A stretch of 64,000 nt of DNA, from positions 145,294 through 209,293 of the forward strand of contig NZ_JMQN01000059.1 in the NCBI RefSeq assembly GCF_000705555.1. Reading direction: 5' to 3'. The notes under the pieces were generated by a model. It was not told where the DNA came from and searched no databases. It saw only the letters and a program-made list of their open reading frames with translations. Of this stretch, positions 1-11,239 are shown one piece after another; within the stretch, counting starts at the first letter, position 1, and each line of letters starts with the position of its first letter. Source of the stretch: Marinobacterium lacunae (GTDB lineage: Bacteria; Pseudomonadota; Gammaproteobacteria; Pseudomonadales; Balneatricaceae). Position numbers and translations under genes: made by a program.

Positions 1-2467
<2,467 letters not shown>

Positions 2468-2471
<4 letters not shown>

Positions 2472-3286
2472 GCGCGGTACTCCACCTCAAGAAGCGACTG
2501 CAGAGTTCGACACCTTTCCCCAATCGTAAAACAGACATCTTCAAACTGAACGACCGGCCAAATGCCAATAATGCTGTTACAGAGAAATACCTCATCGGCA
2601 GATTCAATATCATCAAACTGAAAGCTACCTACCCTGACGGGCCATCCATTCTTCCGAGCCATATCAATCACCCAGCGTCTCAAGACACCTGCTACTCCGG
2701 CCTGAGACAGGTCAGGTGTACATAACACACCATCGCGAACAAAAAACACGTTACTCATCGTGCCTTCAATCAGGTTGCCAGCCGTATCGCAGACCAGTCC
2801 TTCACGAATAGAAGTATCGGCCCATTCCGCTCGAGCCAACACCTGCTCTAGCCTGTTGAGATGTTTGATGCCGGCAAGGAGAGGCTGCTGTGCAAGTACA
2901 GTACGACACCTTCGAACCCTAATGCCTGCTTGCAATGGATTGTCCGGCCACGTGGGGAGGTCCGATAGTTGAATAATGCGTGTCGGCTCCAGCGGTTCAG
3001 TTACCGCATACCCCCTGCCGCCGGCCCCTCTTGTTACGACAATCTTGAGTACACCGTCCGGGGACAGCTCTGGCAATTCGTTCTCAAGCTGCTGGAGCAG
3101 ACCATCACACGGGATGGCAAGCCGGCGGCAGCCCTCTTCCAACCGCTCCATATGCCATTCCCAGAACTGTGCTCGCCCGGACCGTATGAGGATTGTCTCA
3201 AAAACACCCTGACCATAGGCCAAGCCGCGATCAGAAGTACTTACTGAATCACCGGGCTGCCCATTGATGAATATTGTCGATGCCAT
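2468..3286 (-). CDS. pabC: Aminodeoxychorismate lyase
   Basis: PLP enzyme of fold type IV that splits 4-amino-4-deoxychorismate into p-aminobenzoate and pyruvate for folate synthesis. The 272 residues include SDRGLAYGQGVFET (18-31), the likely PLP lysine K141 in GIKHLNR, and LIEGTMSNVF, which together mark the branched-chain aminotransferase/PabC family. Placement directly after fabF and before mltG separates it from IlvE or D-amino-acid transaminases. A terminator hairpin lies between fabF and this gene, so it may depend on read-through or on its own promoter. The first residues (MASTIFING) match the family start. Confidence 0.92.
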
Positions 3287-3306
3287 CGATTATCAGCGCA
3301 GAAAGG

Positions 3307-3334
3307 TAAAACGGGAGGCTAAGCCTCCCGTTTT
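3307..3334 (-). terminator. Rho-independent terminator of fabF
   Basis: On the minus strand an inverted repeat (ACGGGAGGC, loop of about three bases, GCCTCCCGT) is followed by a T run. It begins immediately after the fabF stop codon, so it ends the fatty-acid operon just before pabC. Confidence 0.85.
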
Positions 3335-4573
3335 TTATAGCTTATTGAAGACCAACGTACCGTTAGTGCCGCCGAACCCGAAAGAGTTCGACATCGCTGC
3401 ATCTATCCGACATTGCTGAGCCGTATGAGCTACGTAGTTGAGGTCACAACCCTCAGACGGGTTGTCGAGGTTGATCGTCGGAGGTGCTACCTGATCCCGA
3501 ATTGCCAGTACACAGAAGGCCGCCTCAACCGCGCCCGCTGCACCAAGCAGATGTCCAATCATCGACTTGGTAGAGCTCATGCGAACCTGACCAGCCGCAT
3601 TGCCCAGCACACGTTTTGCTGCATTGGACTCCGCGATATCCCCGGCTGGCGTAGATGTGCCATGCGCGTTGATATAGTGGATCTGATCTGCGTTCAATCC
3701 TGAATCACGAATCGCATTCGACATGGACAGCGCAGCGCCCGATCCATCTTCCGGCGGCGCCGTCATATGGAAGGCATCATCACTCATGCCGAAACCAGAA
3801 ACCTCACAGTAGATCTTCGCACCGCGGGCTTTTGCGTATTCGTATTCTTCAAGCACCAGAACACCCGCGCCATCGCCCAATACGAACCCGTCGCGGTCTC
3901 GATCCCAAGGCCGGCTGGCCGTTTCGGGCGACTCGTTACGGGTAGACAGTGCACGTGCCGCAGAGAAGCCAGCAACACCCAGAGGGGTTGTCGCCATCTC
4001 TGCACCACCGGCCACCATCACATCGGCATCACCATACTGAATCATGCGCATGGCGTGACCGATGTTATGCGTACCGGTAGTACACGCAGTCGTAATAGCG
4101 ATATTGGGGCCACGGAAACCATACTTGATCGCCAGATTACCGGAGATCATGTTGATGATACTTCCCGGAACAAAAAACGGGGATACACGACGAGGACCCA
4201 ATGCATTCAGTACATCGTGGGTTTTCTCAATCATCGGAAGACCACCGATACCTGAACCCAACGCGCATCCGATTCGGGCCGAATTCTCTTCGCTGACCTC
4301 AAGCCCGGCATCCTCGACCGCCTGAATGGCAGCTACCATACCGTACTGGATAAACAGATCCATTTTACGCGCCTCTTTGGCGCTCATGTACGGTTCGATA
4401 TCAAAACCTTTTACGGAAGCGGAAAAGCGAGTGCCATACTGGCTGGCGTCGAAATGCTCGATATTCGATGCACCGCTTTTGCCCTTAAGAATGTTGTCCC
4501 ATGTCGCTGTGACAGTGTTACCGACCGGCGTCAGCAACCCTATTCCGGTCACCACCACTCTTCTGCGAGACAT
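3335..4573 (-). CDS. fabF: 3-oxoacyl-ACP synthase II
   Basis: Condensing enzyme KAS II, which elongates acyl-ACP with malonyl-ACP in fatty-acid synthesis. It is 412 residues from the ATG at 4573 ([10 protein letters not shown]), chosen over an ATG seven codons upstream because this is the family start. The catalytic triad is visible: Cys164 in [10 protein letters not shown], a His near 304 in [11 protein letters not shown], and a His near 341 in [12 protein letters not shown]. It follows acpP and precedes a strong terminator, the last gene of the plsX-fabDG-acpP-fabF run. A routine and confident call. Confidence 0.97.
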   Translation of the reverse strand: MSRRRVVVTGIGLLTPVGNTVTATWDNILKGKSGASNIEHFDASQYGTRFSASVKGFDIEPYMSAKEARKMDLFIQYGMVAAIQAVEDAGLEVSEENSARIGCALGSGIGGLPMIEKTHDVLNALGPRRVSPFFVPGSIINMISGNLAIKYGFRGPNIAITTACTTGTHNIGHAMRMIQYGDADVMVAGGAEMATTPLGVAGFSAARALSTRNESPETASRPWDRDRDGFVLGDGAGVLVLEEYEYAKARGAKIYCEVSGFGMSDDAFHMTAPPEDGSGAALSMSNAIRDSGLNADQIHYINAHGTSTPAGDIAESNAAKRVLGNAAGQVRMSSTKSMIGHLLGAAGAVEAAFCVLAIRDQVAPPTINLDNPSEGCDLNYVAHTAQQCRIDAAMSNSFGFGGTNGTLVFNKL

Positions 4574-4664
4574 GTTTGTCCTCCAGCACTGCAAGCTGCC
4601 AAAAGAAAAGCCGCACTATACAGGCATATAGATGCGGCTTTTCGATCAAACCTTGTGGGATAGA

Positions 4665-4898
4665 TTACTGATGTGCGTTGATGTAATCGATCGCCAGCTG
4701 AACAGTGGTGATTTTTTCAGCTTCTTCATCAGGAATTTCAGTTTCGAATTCCTCTTCCAGCGCCATTACCAGCTCAACAGTGTCCAGAGAGTCGGCGCCC
4801 AGATCCTCAACGAAGGAAGCTTCTTTGGTGACTTCTTCCTCTTTAACGCCCAGCTGCTCAGCGATGATTTTCTTAACGCGCTCTTCAATGTTGCTCAT
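4665..4898 (-). CDS. acpP: Acyl carrier protein
   Basis: Carries growing acyl chains on a 4'-phosphopantetheine arm. The protein is 77 residues from [10 protein letters not shown]. The attachment serine is S37 in [10 protein letters not shown], and the protein is strongly acidic, as expected. The open frame extends upstream, but the ATG at 4898 gives the universal AcpP N terminus and is preceded by AGGAAGAG. About 200 bases separate it from fabG, and a candidate sigma-70 promoter is visible there, in keeping with the high independent expression known for acpP. Confidence 0.97.
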   Translation of the reverse strand: MSNIEERVKKIIAEQLGVKEEEVTKEASFVEDLGADSLDTVELVMALEEEFETEIPDEEAEKITTVQLAIDYINAHQ

Positions 4899-4950
4899 AT
4901 CTCTTCCTATTGTCTTCTCAACACCATCACATCCCAAGATGCGTGACGGA

Positions 4951-4980
4951 ATTTTAGTAAAACCCGCAACGCCCTCGCAA
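4951..4980 (-). promoter_or_regulatory. Candidate sigma-70 promoter for acpP
   Basis: On the minus strand TTGCGA and TAAAAT are separated by 18 bases, about 50 bases upstream of the acpP start. It is a reasonable match in the only sizeable gap of the operon. This is sequence inference only. Confidence 0.45.
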
Positions 4981-5099
4981 GCGTGACGGCTTGGATTTTT
5001 TCTCGTCAAGCTGACGGCCAATTATCCTCAAATCGGCGAAAAAAACAATTCTTTCTACATCAGACATGACGACTAAACACGCTTGCAGGCTGAGCCTGA

Positions 5100-5843
5100 T
5101 CAAGCCATGTACATTCCACCGTTAACCTGAATGGTCTCGCCGGTGATATATGCACCACCTTCGCTGCACAGAAAACCAACAACGGAGGCGATCTCTTCGG
5201 GCTTGCCCAAACGGTTCATCGGAATCTGAGCCTGAAGGTTTGCTTTGTGCTCTTCAGGCAATCCGGAGGTCATATCGGTATCGATAAAGCCGGGAGCCAC
5301 GCAGTTTACAGTTACGTTGCGTGAACCGAGCTCACGCGCCAGAGCCCGCGTAAAGCCTTCCATACCGGATTTTGCCGCCGCATAGTTTGCCTGGCCTGCA
5401 TTGCCCATAGAGGCAACCACAGAGCTTACACTGACAATACGGCCCCAGCGAGCTTTGGTCATTCCGCGCAGACAGCCTTTGGCCAAACGATAAACCGAGG
5501 TCAAATTCGTGTCGATAACAGAATCCCACTCATCGTCTTTCATTCGCATCATCAGGTTGTCGCGAGTAATACCTGCATTGTTTACAAGTATTTCGATGGC
5601 GCCAAATTCGGCCTGAATAGCCTTTACAACGCTATCAATCGATTCTGCATCAGCGACGTTGAGCACCAAGCCTTTACCGCTGTTGCCGGCCGATGCCAGA
5701 TACTCACTGATTGCTGCCGCTCCGCCCTCACTGGTTGCCGTACCAATCACAACCGCGCCCTGCGAGGCCAGATTTTCTGCAATCGCCTTGCCTATACCGC
5801 GGGTTGCACCGGTAACCAGAGCAACTTTGCCTTCTATACTCAT
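5100..5843 (-). CDS. fabG: 3-oxoacyl-ACP reductase
   Basis: NADPH-dependent short-chain dehydrogenase that reduces 3-ketoacyl-ACP, the first reductive step of each elongation cycle. The 247 residues show the nucleotide motif TGATRGIG (11-18), NNAG (88-91) and the catalytic set Ser141, Tyr154, Lys158 in SVSSVVASMGNAG and YAAAK. The C terminus TGETIQVNGGMYMA is characteristic of FabG. Its position between fabD and acpP makes the assignment unambiguous among the many SDR proteins. Confidence 0.97.
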   Translation of the reverse strand: MSIEGKVALVTGATRGIGKAIAENLASQGAVVIGTATSEGGAAAISEYLASAGNSGKGLVLNVADAESIDSVVKAIQAEFGAIEILVNNAGITRDNLMMRMKDDEWDSVIDTNLTSVYRLAKGCLRGMTKARWGRIVSVSSVVASMGNAGQANYAAAKSGMEGFTRALARELGSRNVTVNCVAPGFIDTDMTSGLPEEHKANLQAQIPMNRLGKPEEIASVVGFLCSEGGAYITGETIQVNGGMYMA

Positions 5844-5898
5844 TCACCCATTCCTTCTTATCGCCCCTGATCCCAACATCAAACCCGAGGCATTTGAA

Positions 5899-6831
5899 TC
5901 AAAGTGCTAGCGCCTTGGCAAGCCCTGCCTCATCGTTGATCGCAACGACTTCCAGCGCACGATCGATCTTCTTGTTCAACCCGGCAAGCACCTTGCCCGG
6001 ACCGCACTCGACCGCTGTAGTAACACCGCAGGTCACCATGTTGCGGACACTGTCAGTCCAGAGAACCGGGCTGTAAAGCTGCGCGAGCAGGTTAGCCTTG
6101 AGCTCATCGATATCGCTGGGCGCTTCTGCTGTCACGTTCTGCACGACTTTTATAATCGGCATTCTCAAATCGATGCTGGCAAGCGCCTCACCCATACGCT
6201 CAGCCGCAGGCTTCATCAGCGCACAGTGGGACGGTACGCTGACCGGAAGCGCAATGGCGCGTTTGGCACCAGCCGCTTTACAGGCTTCGATACCGCGCTC
6301 TACCGCTGCTTTCTCGCCAGCTATAACAACCTGACCCGGGCAATTGAAATTCACCGCGGACACGACCTGCCCCTGGGCGGCACCAGCACAAGCCTCGGCG
6401 ACTGCTTCATCGTCTAGCCCCAGAATGGCGGCCATACCACCGGCTCCCGCAGGGACCGCACTCTGCATAAACTCGCCGCGTGCACGCACCAGCCGCACGC
6501 CATCAGCAAAATTGATCGCACCTGCGCATACAAGAGCTGTGTATTCGCCCAGGCTATGGCCGGCCATAACCGACGGTGCCGATCCGCCAAGCTGCTCCCA
6601 AAGACGCCAAAGCGCAACGCCGGAGGTCAGCAACACAGGCTGGGTGTTTTCGGTACTGTTCAGCAGCTCTTCCGGGCCTGATTGCGCCAGCGACCATAGA
6701 TCCTGACCCAGAGCATCGGAAGCCTCCTGGAAAGTCTGTTCAATAATCGGATGCTGTTCGGCAAGTTCTGAGAGCATACCAAGATGCTGAGAGCCCTGAC
6801 CGGGGAACACAAAAGCAAGCGACTGCGACAT
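5899..6831 (-). CDS. fabD: Malonyl-CoA:ACP transacylase
   Basis: Transfers malonyl from CoA to ACP to supply the elongation substrate. The 310-residue protein begins with FVFPGQGSQ and carries the nucleophile Ser93 in GHSLGEY and the partner His202 in SVPSHCALM. Length and both motifs match FabD. It lies between plsX and fabG with short gaps (about 85 and 55 bases), consistent with one operon. The start ATG is the family start. Confidence 0.97.
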   Translation of the reverse strand: MSQSLAFVFPGQGSQHLGMLSELAEQHPIIEQTFQEASDALGQDLWSLAQSGPEELLNSTENTQPVLLTSGVALWRLWEQLGGSAPSVMAGHSLGEYTALVCAGAINFADGVRLVRARGEFMQSAVPAGAGGMAAILGLDDEAVAEACAGAAQGQVVSAVNFNCPGQVVIAGEKAAVERGIEACKAAGAKRAIALPVSVPSHCALMKPAAERMGEALASIDLRMPIIKVVQNVTAEAPSDIDELKANLLAQLYSPVLWTDSVRNMVTCGVTTAVECGPGKVLAGLNKKIDRALEVVAINDEAGLAKALAL

Positions 6832-6916
6832 GACGTCCTCATCTAACCGTGTTTCTATCAGCCTGCGTCACGCATTTCGTGCAGCAGGTATCGGGTGGCG
6901 TAGTTTACAGTATTCG

Positions 6917-7981
6917 TCAGTTTTTAGAATGACTTGCCACATCATCCACGCCGTCGGAACGACAGCGAGCAACCTCTACCGCGACCCGGTCGGCAATCAA
7001 GGCGGGAACATTCAGCCGCGCCTCTTCAAGTGCCTGATCAATGGCATAACCAAAGTAGGTGCGATTAGCCCCCCCATGACTTTTCACGACAACACCTTTC
7101 AATCCAAGCAGCGTCGCACCATTTCTGCGCCCCGGGTCCAGCTGTCTCTTAAGCTCGCGCAGTATCGGAGTCGCCAGCAAAGCAACGAGACGGCGGTAAG
7201 GGTTGCGCCGAAAACTGCCCTGCACCTTGCGCACAAGCAGCTTTGAAAGCCCTTCGCAGCTCTTGAGTGCGATATTGCCGACAAAGCCATCACACACCAC
7301 CAGATCTGCCCGACCCGAGAACAGGTCATCCCCCTCAAGATAGCCGATAAAATTCAACCCGCCATGCCCCTGAATCAATCGACTGGCTTCTCTCACGCAT
7401 CCAGTACCCTTGTTATCCTCGGAGCCGACATTCAACAACCCGACAAGAGGACGATCCCGCCGATCAATCGCGGAAACCATGACCGACCCCATAATGGCGA
7501 ACTGAAGCAACTGCTGCGCACTTGAATCGATATTAGCGCCGAGGTCCAGCATGTAGCTGTGCCCCTTGAGGGTAGGAATAGCAGCGACGATCGCCGGCCG
7601 CTCAATGCCCGGCAGCATGCCCAGAACCAATCGACTCATGGCCATTAACGCGCCGGTATTGCCAGCGCTGATACACGCTTGCGCACGCCCCTGGGCTACT
7701 AGCTCGAGCGATTTCCACATTGAAGACTCGCGGCGATTACGCAGAGCAAGAGAAGGTTTTTCATTCATCGCGACAACGTCGTCAGCGTGAACTATTTCGA
7801 GGCGTTGGAGATGTTTGCCGCGACAGCGGCGAAGATGATTCCTGATGGCGTCAGACTGACCTACCAACAGAATCTGAAGCTGCGGGTGACGCTTGAGCGC
7901 ATCACTGGACGCTGCAACAGTAACGCGGGGACCGAAGTCCCCGCCCATTGCATCAACGCTGATGCAATACGATCCGGTCAA
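6917..7981 (-). CDS. plsX: Phosphate acyltransferase PlsX
   Basis: Makes acyl-phosphate from acyl-ACP and phosphate, the entry to phospholipid synthesis with PlsY. The 354 residues include the N-terminal SVDAMGGDFGP, ISAGNTGALMA, LDLGANIDS and FVGNIALK, all conserved in PlsX. The start is three bases from the rpmF stop, and rpmF-plsX is a standard pair. The C terminus is slightly long but carries no separate domain. Confident on motifs and context. Confidence 0.95.
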   Translation of the reverse strand: MTGSYCISVDAMGGDFGPRVTVAASSDALKRHPQLQILLVGQSDAIRNHLRRCRGKHLQRLEIVHADDVVAMNEKPSLALRNRRESSMWKSLELVAQGRAQACISAGNTGALMAMSRLVLGMLPGIERPAIVAAIPTLKGHSYMLDLGANIDSSAQQLLQFAIMGSVMVSAIDRRDRPLVGLLNVGSEDNKGTGCVREASRLIQGHGGLNFIGYLEGDDLFSGRADLVVCDGFVGNIALKSCEGLSKLLVRKVQGSFRRNPYRRLVALLATPILRELKRQLDPGRRNGATLLGLKGVVVKSHGGANRTYFGYAIDQALEEARLNVPALIADRVAVEVARCRSDGVDDVASHSKN

Positions 7982-7983
7982 GC

Positions 7984-8166
7984 TTATTCGTCGCCCTTGG
8001 CTTCGATAACCTGACGACCACGATAGAAACCGTCAGCGCTGACGTGATGACGACGGTGAGTTTCACCGGTAGTCGCGTCGACAGACAGAGTCGGGCCGCT
8101 CAGCGCATCATGTGAACGACGCATATCGCGACGGGAACGAGACTTTTTGTTCTGCTGTACTGCCAT
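7984..8166 (-). CDS. rpmF: 50S ribosomal protein L32
   Basis: Small structural protein of the large ribosomal subunit, 60 residues. The start [13 protein letters not shown] and the central RRSHDAL and [10 protein letters not shown] segments are those of bacterial L32. It contains no cysteines, so it is the zinc-independent form. It sits 18 bases after yceD and two bases before plsX, the conserved yceD-rpmF-plsX order. Confidence 0.97.
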   Translation of the reverse strand: MAVQQNKKSRSRRDMRRSHDALSGPTLSVDATTGETHRRHHVSADGFYRGRQVIEAKGDE

Positions 8167-8184
8167 GGTTGTGTAGCTCCTAGT

Positions 8185-8712
8185 TCAACTCTTATCGGCC
8201 TTGTTTTTAAGTTCGGCCAATACACTGAATGGGTTTGGTTTTTTTTCCTGCGTCCGGGCCGCCTCATCAACGTCGCCGAAAGAGGTCTGAATCGAACAGT
8301 CTTCGTGGTACGCAACCAGCGGAAGGCTTAGAATCAGTTCATCCTCAATCAGTGACAGCAGCTCGACATCCTCAGCCTCGACGATCAGCGGATCGTAATA
8401 CCGGGGCAGATTTTTAGCCTGTTCCTCGTTGAGCACCATAGCCAGATTGACTTCAGCCTCAACATCCACCGACACCGGTTCAAGGCACCGCTGGCAGGTC
8501 AGCATGACGCTGCCGCTCGCCGATCCGGAGACGGTTCTTAAACGCTGCTCATCCAACGCAAACAACAAAGAGACCTGGACTTCACCAGACTCGTTAGCAA
8601 GAAGCGAGCTAAGACGCGGCATTGCAGAAACAGCAGCAATACCCTCGATTTTCACTTCCCGCTCAGCTAATTTGCGCGGGTCAACTCTTTTCGGTAAAGG
8701 ACCGTACGACAT
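8185..8712 (-). CDS. yceD: YceD family (DUF177) protein
   Basis: A 175-residue acidic protein of the YceD/DUF177 family, found upstream of rpmF in most bacteria. It has been linked to 23S rRNA maturation or ribosome assembly, but no enzymatic role is visible here. The family marks are VMLTCQRCLEPV (a CxxC that may bind metal), YYDPLIVEAEDVELLSLIEDELILSLPLV and the C-terminal NPFSVLAELK. The ATG at 8712 aligns with known starts, yet the best promoter ends ten bases upstream, so the transcript may be nearly leaderless. It heads the fatty-acid operon. Confidence 0.93.
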   Translation of the reverse strand: MSYGPLPKRVDPRKLAEREVKIEGIAAVSAMPRLSSLLANESGEVQVSLLFALDEQRLRTVSGSASGSVMLTCQRCLEPVSVDVEAEVNLAMVLNEEQAKNLPRYYDPLIVEAEDVELLSLIEDELILSLPLVAYHEDCSIQTSFGDVDEAARTQEKKPNPFSVLAELKNKADKS

Positions 8713-8721
8713 AAGCGCGCA

Positions 8722-8750
8722 ATTCTAGGTGCCAATGAGATGCCTGTCAA
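8722..8750 (-). promoter_or_regulatory. Sigma-70 promoter of the yceD-rpmF-plsX-fab operon
   Basis: On the minus strand a perfect TTGACA and a near-perfect TAGAAT are separated by exactly 17 bases. The -10 element ends ten bases before the yceD ATG, so transcription would begin only a few bases before the start codon. No Shine-Dalgarno sequence is seen in between. Confidence 0.8.
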
Positions 8751-8832
8751 AGGAAAGCAGGCGTTTTAATTCATAAAATTATCGTTAATATGCCGCTTTC
8801 ACGAAAAGTACGGTTCAAGGGGAAATTTCTGC

Positions 8833-9423
8833 ATGGCTCCCACCCTCGTTTTGGCTTCAAGCTCAAGCTACCGACGCGCACTTCTGGATAAGCTGGGGCT
8901 TGATTATATATGTGATCGGCCAGATATTGATGAAAGCAGCCAAGAAAATGAAAACGCCGATGACCTTGTTAAAAGACTTTCTCTTGAGAAGGCGCGCGCA
9001 GTCGCCACGCGGCACCCCAATGCATTGATCATTGGCTCCGACCAGGTTGCTACACTCGACGATCATATTCTGGGCAAGCCTCTCACCCACTCACGGGCTA
9101 TTGAACAGCTCTCGCTGACGTCTGGGCGCACGGTAAAATTCCTAACGGGGCTTTGCCTCCTCAATGCAAACACCGGCCAGTATCAGCTGGATACAATTGA
9201 ATTCGATGTTGTTTTTCGAGAGCTAACTCCCAAACAGATAGAAAACTATCTGATCCGAGAAAAGCCTTATGACTGTGCTGGAAGCTTTAAATCAGAAGGA
9301 CTTGGTATAGCACTTTTTCGGGCATTACAGGGAGACGACCCGAACTCTCTGATTGGCTTGCCGCTAATACGACTGGTGGACATGTTGCAAAGTGAGGGCC
9401 TCGATGTACTGGCGGGCGATTAA
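8833..9423 (+). CDS. yceF: Maf/YceF nucleotide pyrophosphatase
   Basis: House-cleaning nucleoside triphosphate pyrophosphatase of the Maf family. The YceF subgroup prefers m7GTP, but specificity here is inferred. The 196 residues show LASSSSYRRALLDKLG at the N terminus, the substrate-binding arginine pair, GSDQVA, and the later CAGSFKSEGLGIALF block. It is transcribed divergently from yceD across a 120-base gap and converges on sppA. Length and motifs are normal. The yceF, yceD and rpmF neighbours match Escherichia-type order. Confidence 0.93.
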   Translation: MAPTLVLASSSSYRRALLDKLGLDYICDRPDIDESSQENENADDLVKRLSLEKARAVATRHPNALIIGSDQVATLDDHILGKPLTHSRAIEQLSLTSGRTVKFLTGLCLLNANTGQYQLDTIEFDVVFRELTPKQIENYLIREKPYDCAGSFKSEGLGIALFRALQGDDPNSLIGLPLIRLVDMLQSEGLDVLAGD

Positions 9424-9456
9424 TTGCTCACCAGTACATCAAGTCGTAGATAAATG

Positions 9457-10485
9457 TCAGCGAAGTTGAACGCCGCCACCCAATCCAACCATGTTGGCCA
9501 AGTGACTGGCCATGCTGACACCCAAACGGTCGATCAACTGCTCCAACGGACTACCCTTGGCGCTGTAATCGACCAGTGAGTCAACACCGATAACATCACG
9601 CGCGACATAGCTCGCGCTCCCCAAGCCATCGACAAGCCCCAGATCAACGGCCTGCTCGCCGGTCCAGACCAGACCGGAAAACAGCTCGTCATTCTCTTTC
9701 AGACGATCACCTCGTCCTGCCCTGACCTGCTCGATAAACTGCTTATGTGTCGTATCGAGTATCGTCTGCCAGAATTCACGCTCCGAGCTTTGCAACGGTG
9801 TGAACGGATCCAACAACCCCTTGTGCTCGCCAGCCGTGAGCATGCGCCTCTCTACTCCCAGCTTGCCCATCAGGTCGACAAAGCCAAAACTCGCCGATAC
9901 AACCCCGATAGAACCCACCAGACTCGCCTTGTCGGCATATATCTCATCAGCGGCGGCTGCAATGTAGTAAGCACCGGACGCACCTATATCGCTAATGACC
10001 GCATACACCTTTTTCTCAGGATATTTTTCACGCAGGCGCTTAATTTCGTCATAGACATAGCCTGCCTGAACCGGGCTGCCACCGGGACTATTGATACGCA
10101 GTAGAACCGCTGTACTGTGCTTGTTCTCAAACGCCTTGCGAATAGACCAGATAAGAGAATCAGCATTCGCTTTTTCACCATCAGCGATTGCCCCCTCAAC
10201 CCGCACCACGGCAACATGGGTATCAGAAGCCGGCGAGGCGATCTCCGGCGTGTCGTTGTAAAGGTAAATACCCAGCAACGCAAACAGATAGGCAAAGGTC
10301 AGGAACTTGAAAAAAATACCCCAGCGTCTCGTACGCCGGTGCTCGACGTGCAGTCCGTTTACCAGCTTTTCAATGAGACGCCACTCACGCGTATCACTAC
10401 CTGATCGGCTTTGGTTCTGACTTGCGACATGCCCATTCGACGCTTGCTGCGCGTTTTCCTCTTCACCCCAAGGGTTCTGTGTCAC
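9457..10485 (-). CDS. sppA: Signal peptide peptidase SppA-type S49 protease
   Basis: Membrane-bound serine protease that degrades cleaved signal peptides. The 342 residues place it in the short, single-domain S49 class rather than the double-length Escherichia SppA. One membrane segment lies at about 55-76. The nucleophile is Ser170 in DIGASGAYYIAA, and the probable general-base lysine is K222 in GEHKGLLDPF. VGSIGVV and the INSPGGSP segment are typical. Its start overlaps the preceding HAD gene's stop by four bases. In related genomes the two usually follow rluC, which is absent here. Confidence 0.92.
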   Translation of the reverse strand: MTQNPWGEEENAQQASNGHVASQNQSRSGSDTREWRLIEKLVNGLHVEHRRTRRWGIFFKFLTFAYLFALLGIYLYNDTPEIASPASDTHVAVVRVEGAIADGEKANADSLIWSIRKAFENKHSTAVLLRINSPGGSPVQAGYVYDEIKRLREKYPEKKVYAVISDIGASGAYYIAAAADEIYADKASLVGSIGVVSASFGFVDLMGKLGVERRMLTAGEHKGLLDPFTPLQSSEREFWQTILDTTHKQFIEQVRAGRGDRLKENDELFSGLVWTGEQAVDLGLVDGLGSASYVARDVIGVDSLVDYSAKGSPLEQLIDRLGVSMASHLANMVGLGGGVQLR

Positions 10486-11159
10486 GATTCTGTCCTCAGC
10501 GTTAATTCGTCGTTGAGACTGTCAAGCCAGATCTCCAGTTCCGGAAAGTGGTGGATCTCGGTTTCAGGACGATAAGGCTTCAGGCGATCCAGATGATGCG
10601 CGCCGTAACTCACGGCCACTGTTGGCATTTTGATTCGGCTACCCATTTCCAAATCATATTCAGTATCGCCAATCATCAGCGCTTCGCCAGCCTGAACTCC
10701 GGTTTCGTCCAGGATTTCGATCAACATGCACGGATCCGGCTTGGATTTGGTCTCATCGGCGCAGCGGGTGATTTCGAAAAGCCCGCCAAGTCCTGTTTCC
10801 TCGAGCACACGATCAAGGCCGCGACGGCTCTTGCCCGTTGCAACCGCCAGACGGTATCCCCGGTCACGCAACCGCGCCAAGGTGTCCGACACGCCCGGAT
10901 ATAGCTCGGTAGGCGTATCGTTCTGGAAAAGAAAGTGGTGGGCGTATCGCTCACGCATCAACTCTATCCCGTCTGGATCGATCTCGGGAATGAGTGCGCG
11001 GATCGCTTCAGGCAACCCAAGCCCAATAATATTCCTGACAGCTTCCGGGCACAGAGCCTCATGGCCAAGCTCCGCCGCTGCCGCCTGCATACTGGCAATA
11101 ATTCGGGCTTGTGAATCGATCAGGGTTCCATCCCAATCGAAGATCAGCAGTTTATACAA
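10482..11159 (-). CDS. HAD-superfamily phosphatase (Gph/YfnB-like)
   Basis: A 225-residue HAD hydrolase related to phosphoglycolate phosphatase; the physiological substrate is not known. Motif I is DWDGTLID with D8 and D10, motif II is VATGKSRRG, and motif IV is MIGDTEYDLEMG, with an alpha-helical cap between. The start is TTG at 11159, since the conserved YKLLIFDWDGT begins at once and no ATG fits. It overlaps sppA by four bases. Its Shine-Dalgarno AAGGAG lies in the right arm of a hairpin that also looks like the terminator of the upstream gene. Confidence 0.88.
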   Translation of the reverse strand: MYKLLIFDWDGTLIDSQARIIASMQAAAAELGHEALCPEAVRNIIGLGLPEAIRALIPEIDPDGIELMRERYAHHFLFQNDTPTELYPGVSDTLARLRDRGYRLAVATGKSRRGLDRVLEETGLGGLFEITRCADETKSKPDPCMLIEILDETGVQAGEALMIGDTEYDLEMGSRIKMPTVAVSYGAHHLDRLKPYRPETEIHHFPELEIWLDSLNDELTLRTES

Positions 11160-11196
11160 AAAGGGACTCCTTGCTATTAAGTGCTAGGGAGTCCCT
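11157..11196 (-). terminator. Terminator hairpin overlapping the HAD gene start
   Basis: On the minus strand AGGGACTCC and GGAGTCCCT pair across a loop of about 17 bases and are followed by TTTTT. It terminates transcripts from the iron-sulfur gene upstream. The right arm contains the AAGGAG ribosome-binding site and the T run contains the TTG start codon of the HAD gene. Confidence 0.7.
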
Positions 11197-11239
11197 GTAT
11201 ATAGGAATCACCACAATAAACACAACCCCGGCGACACCT

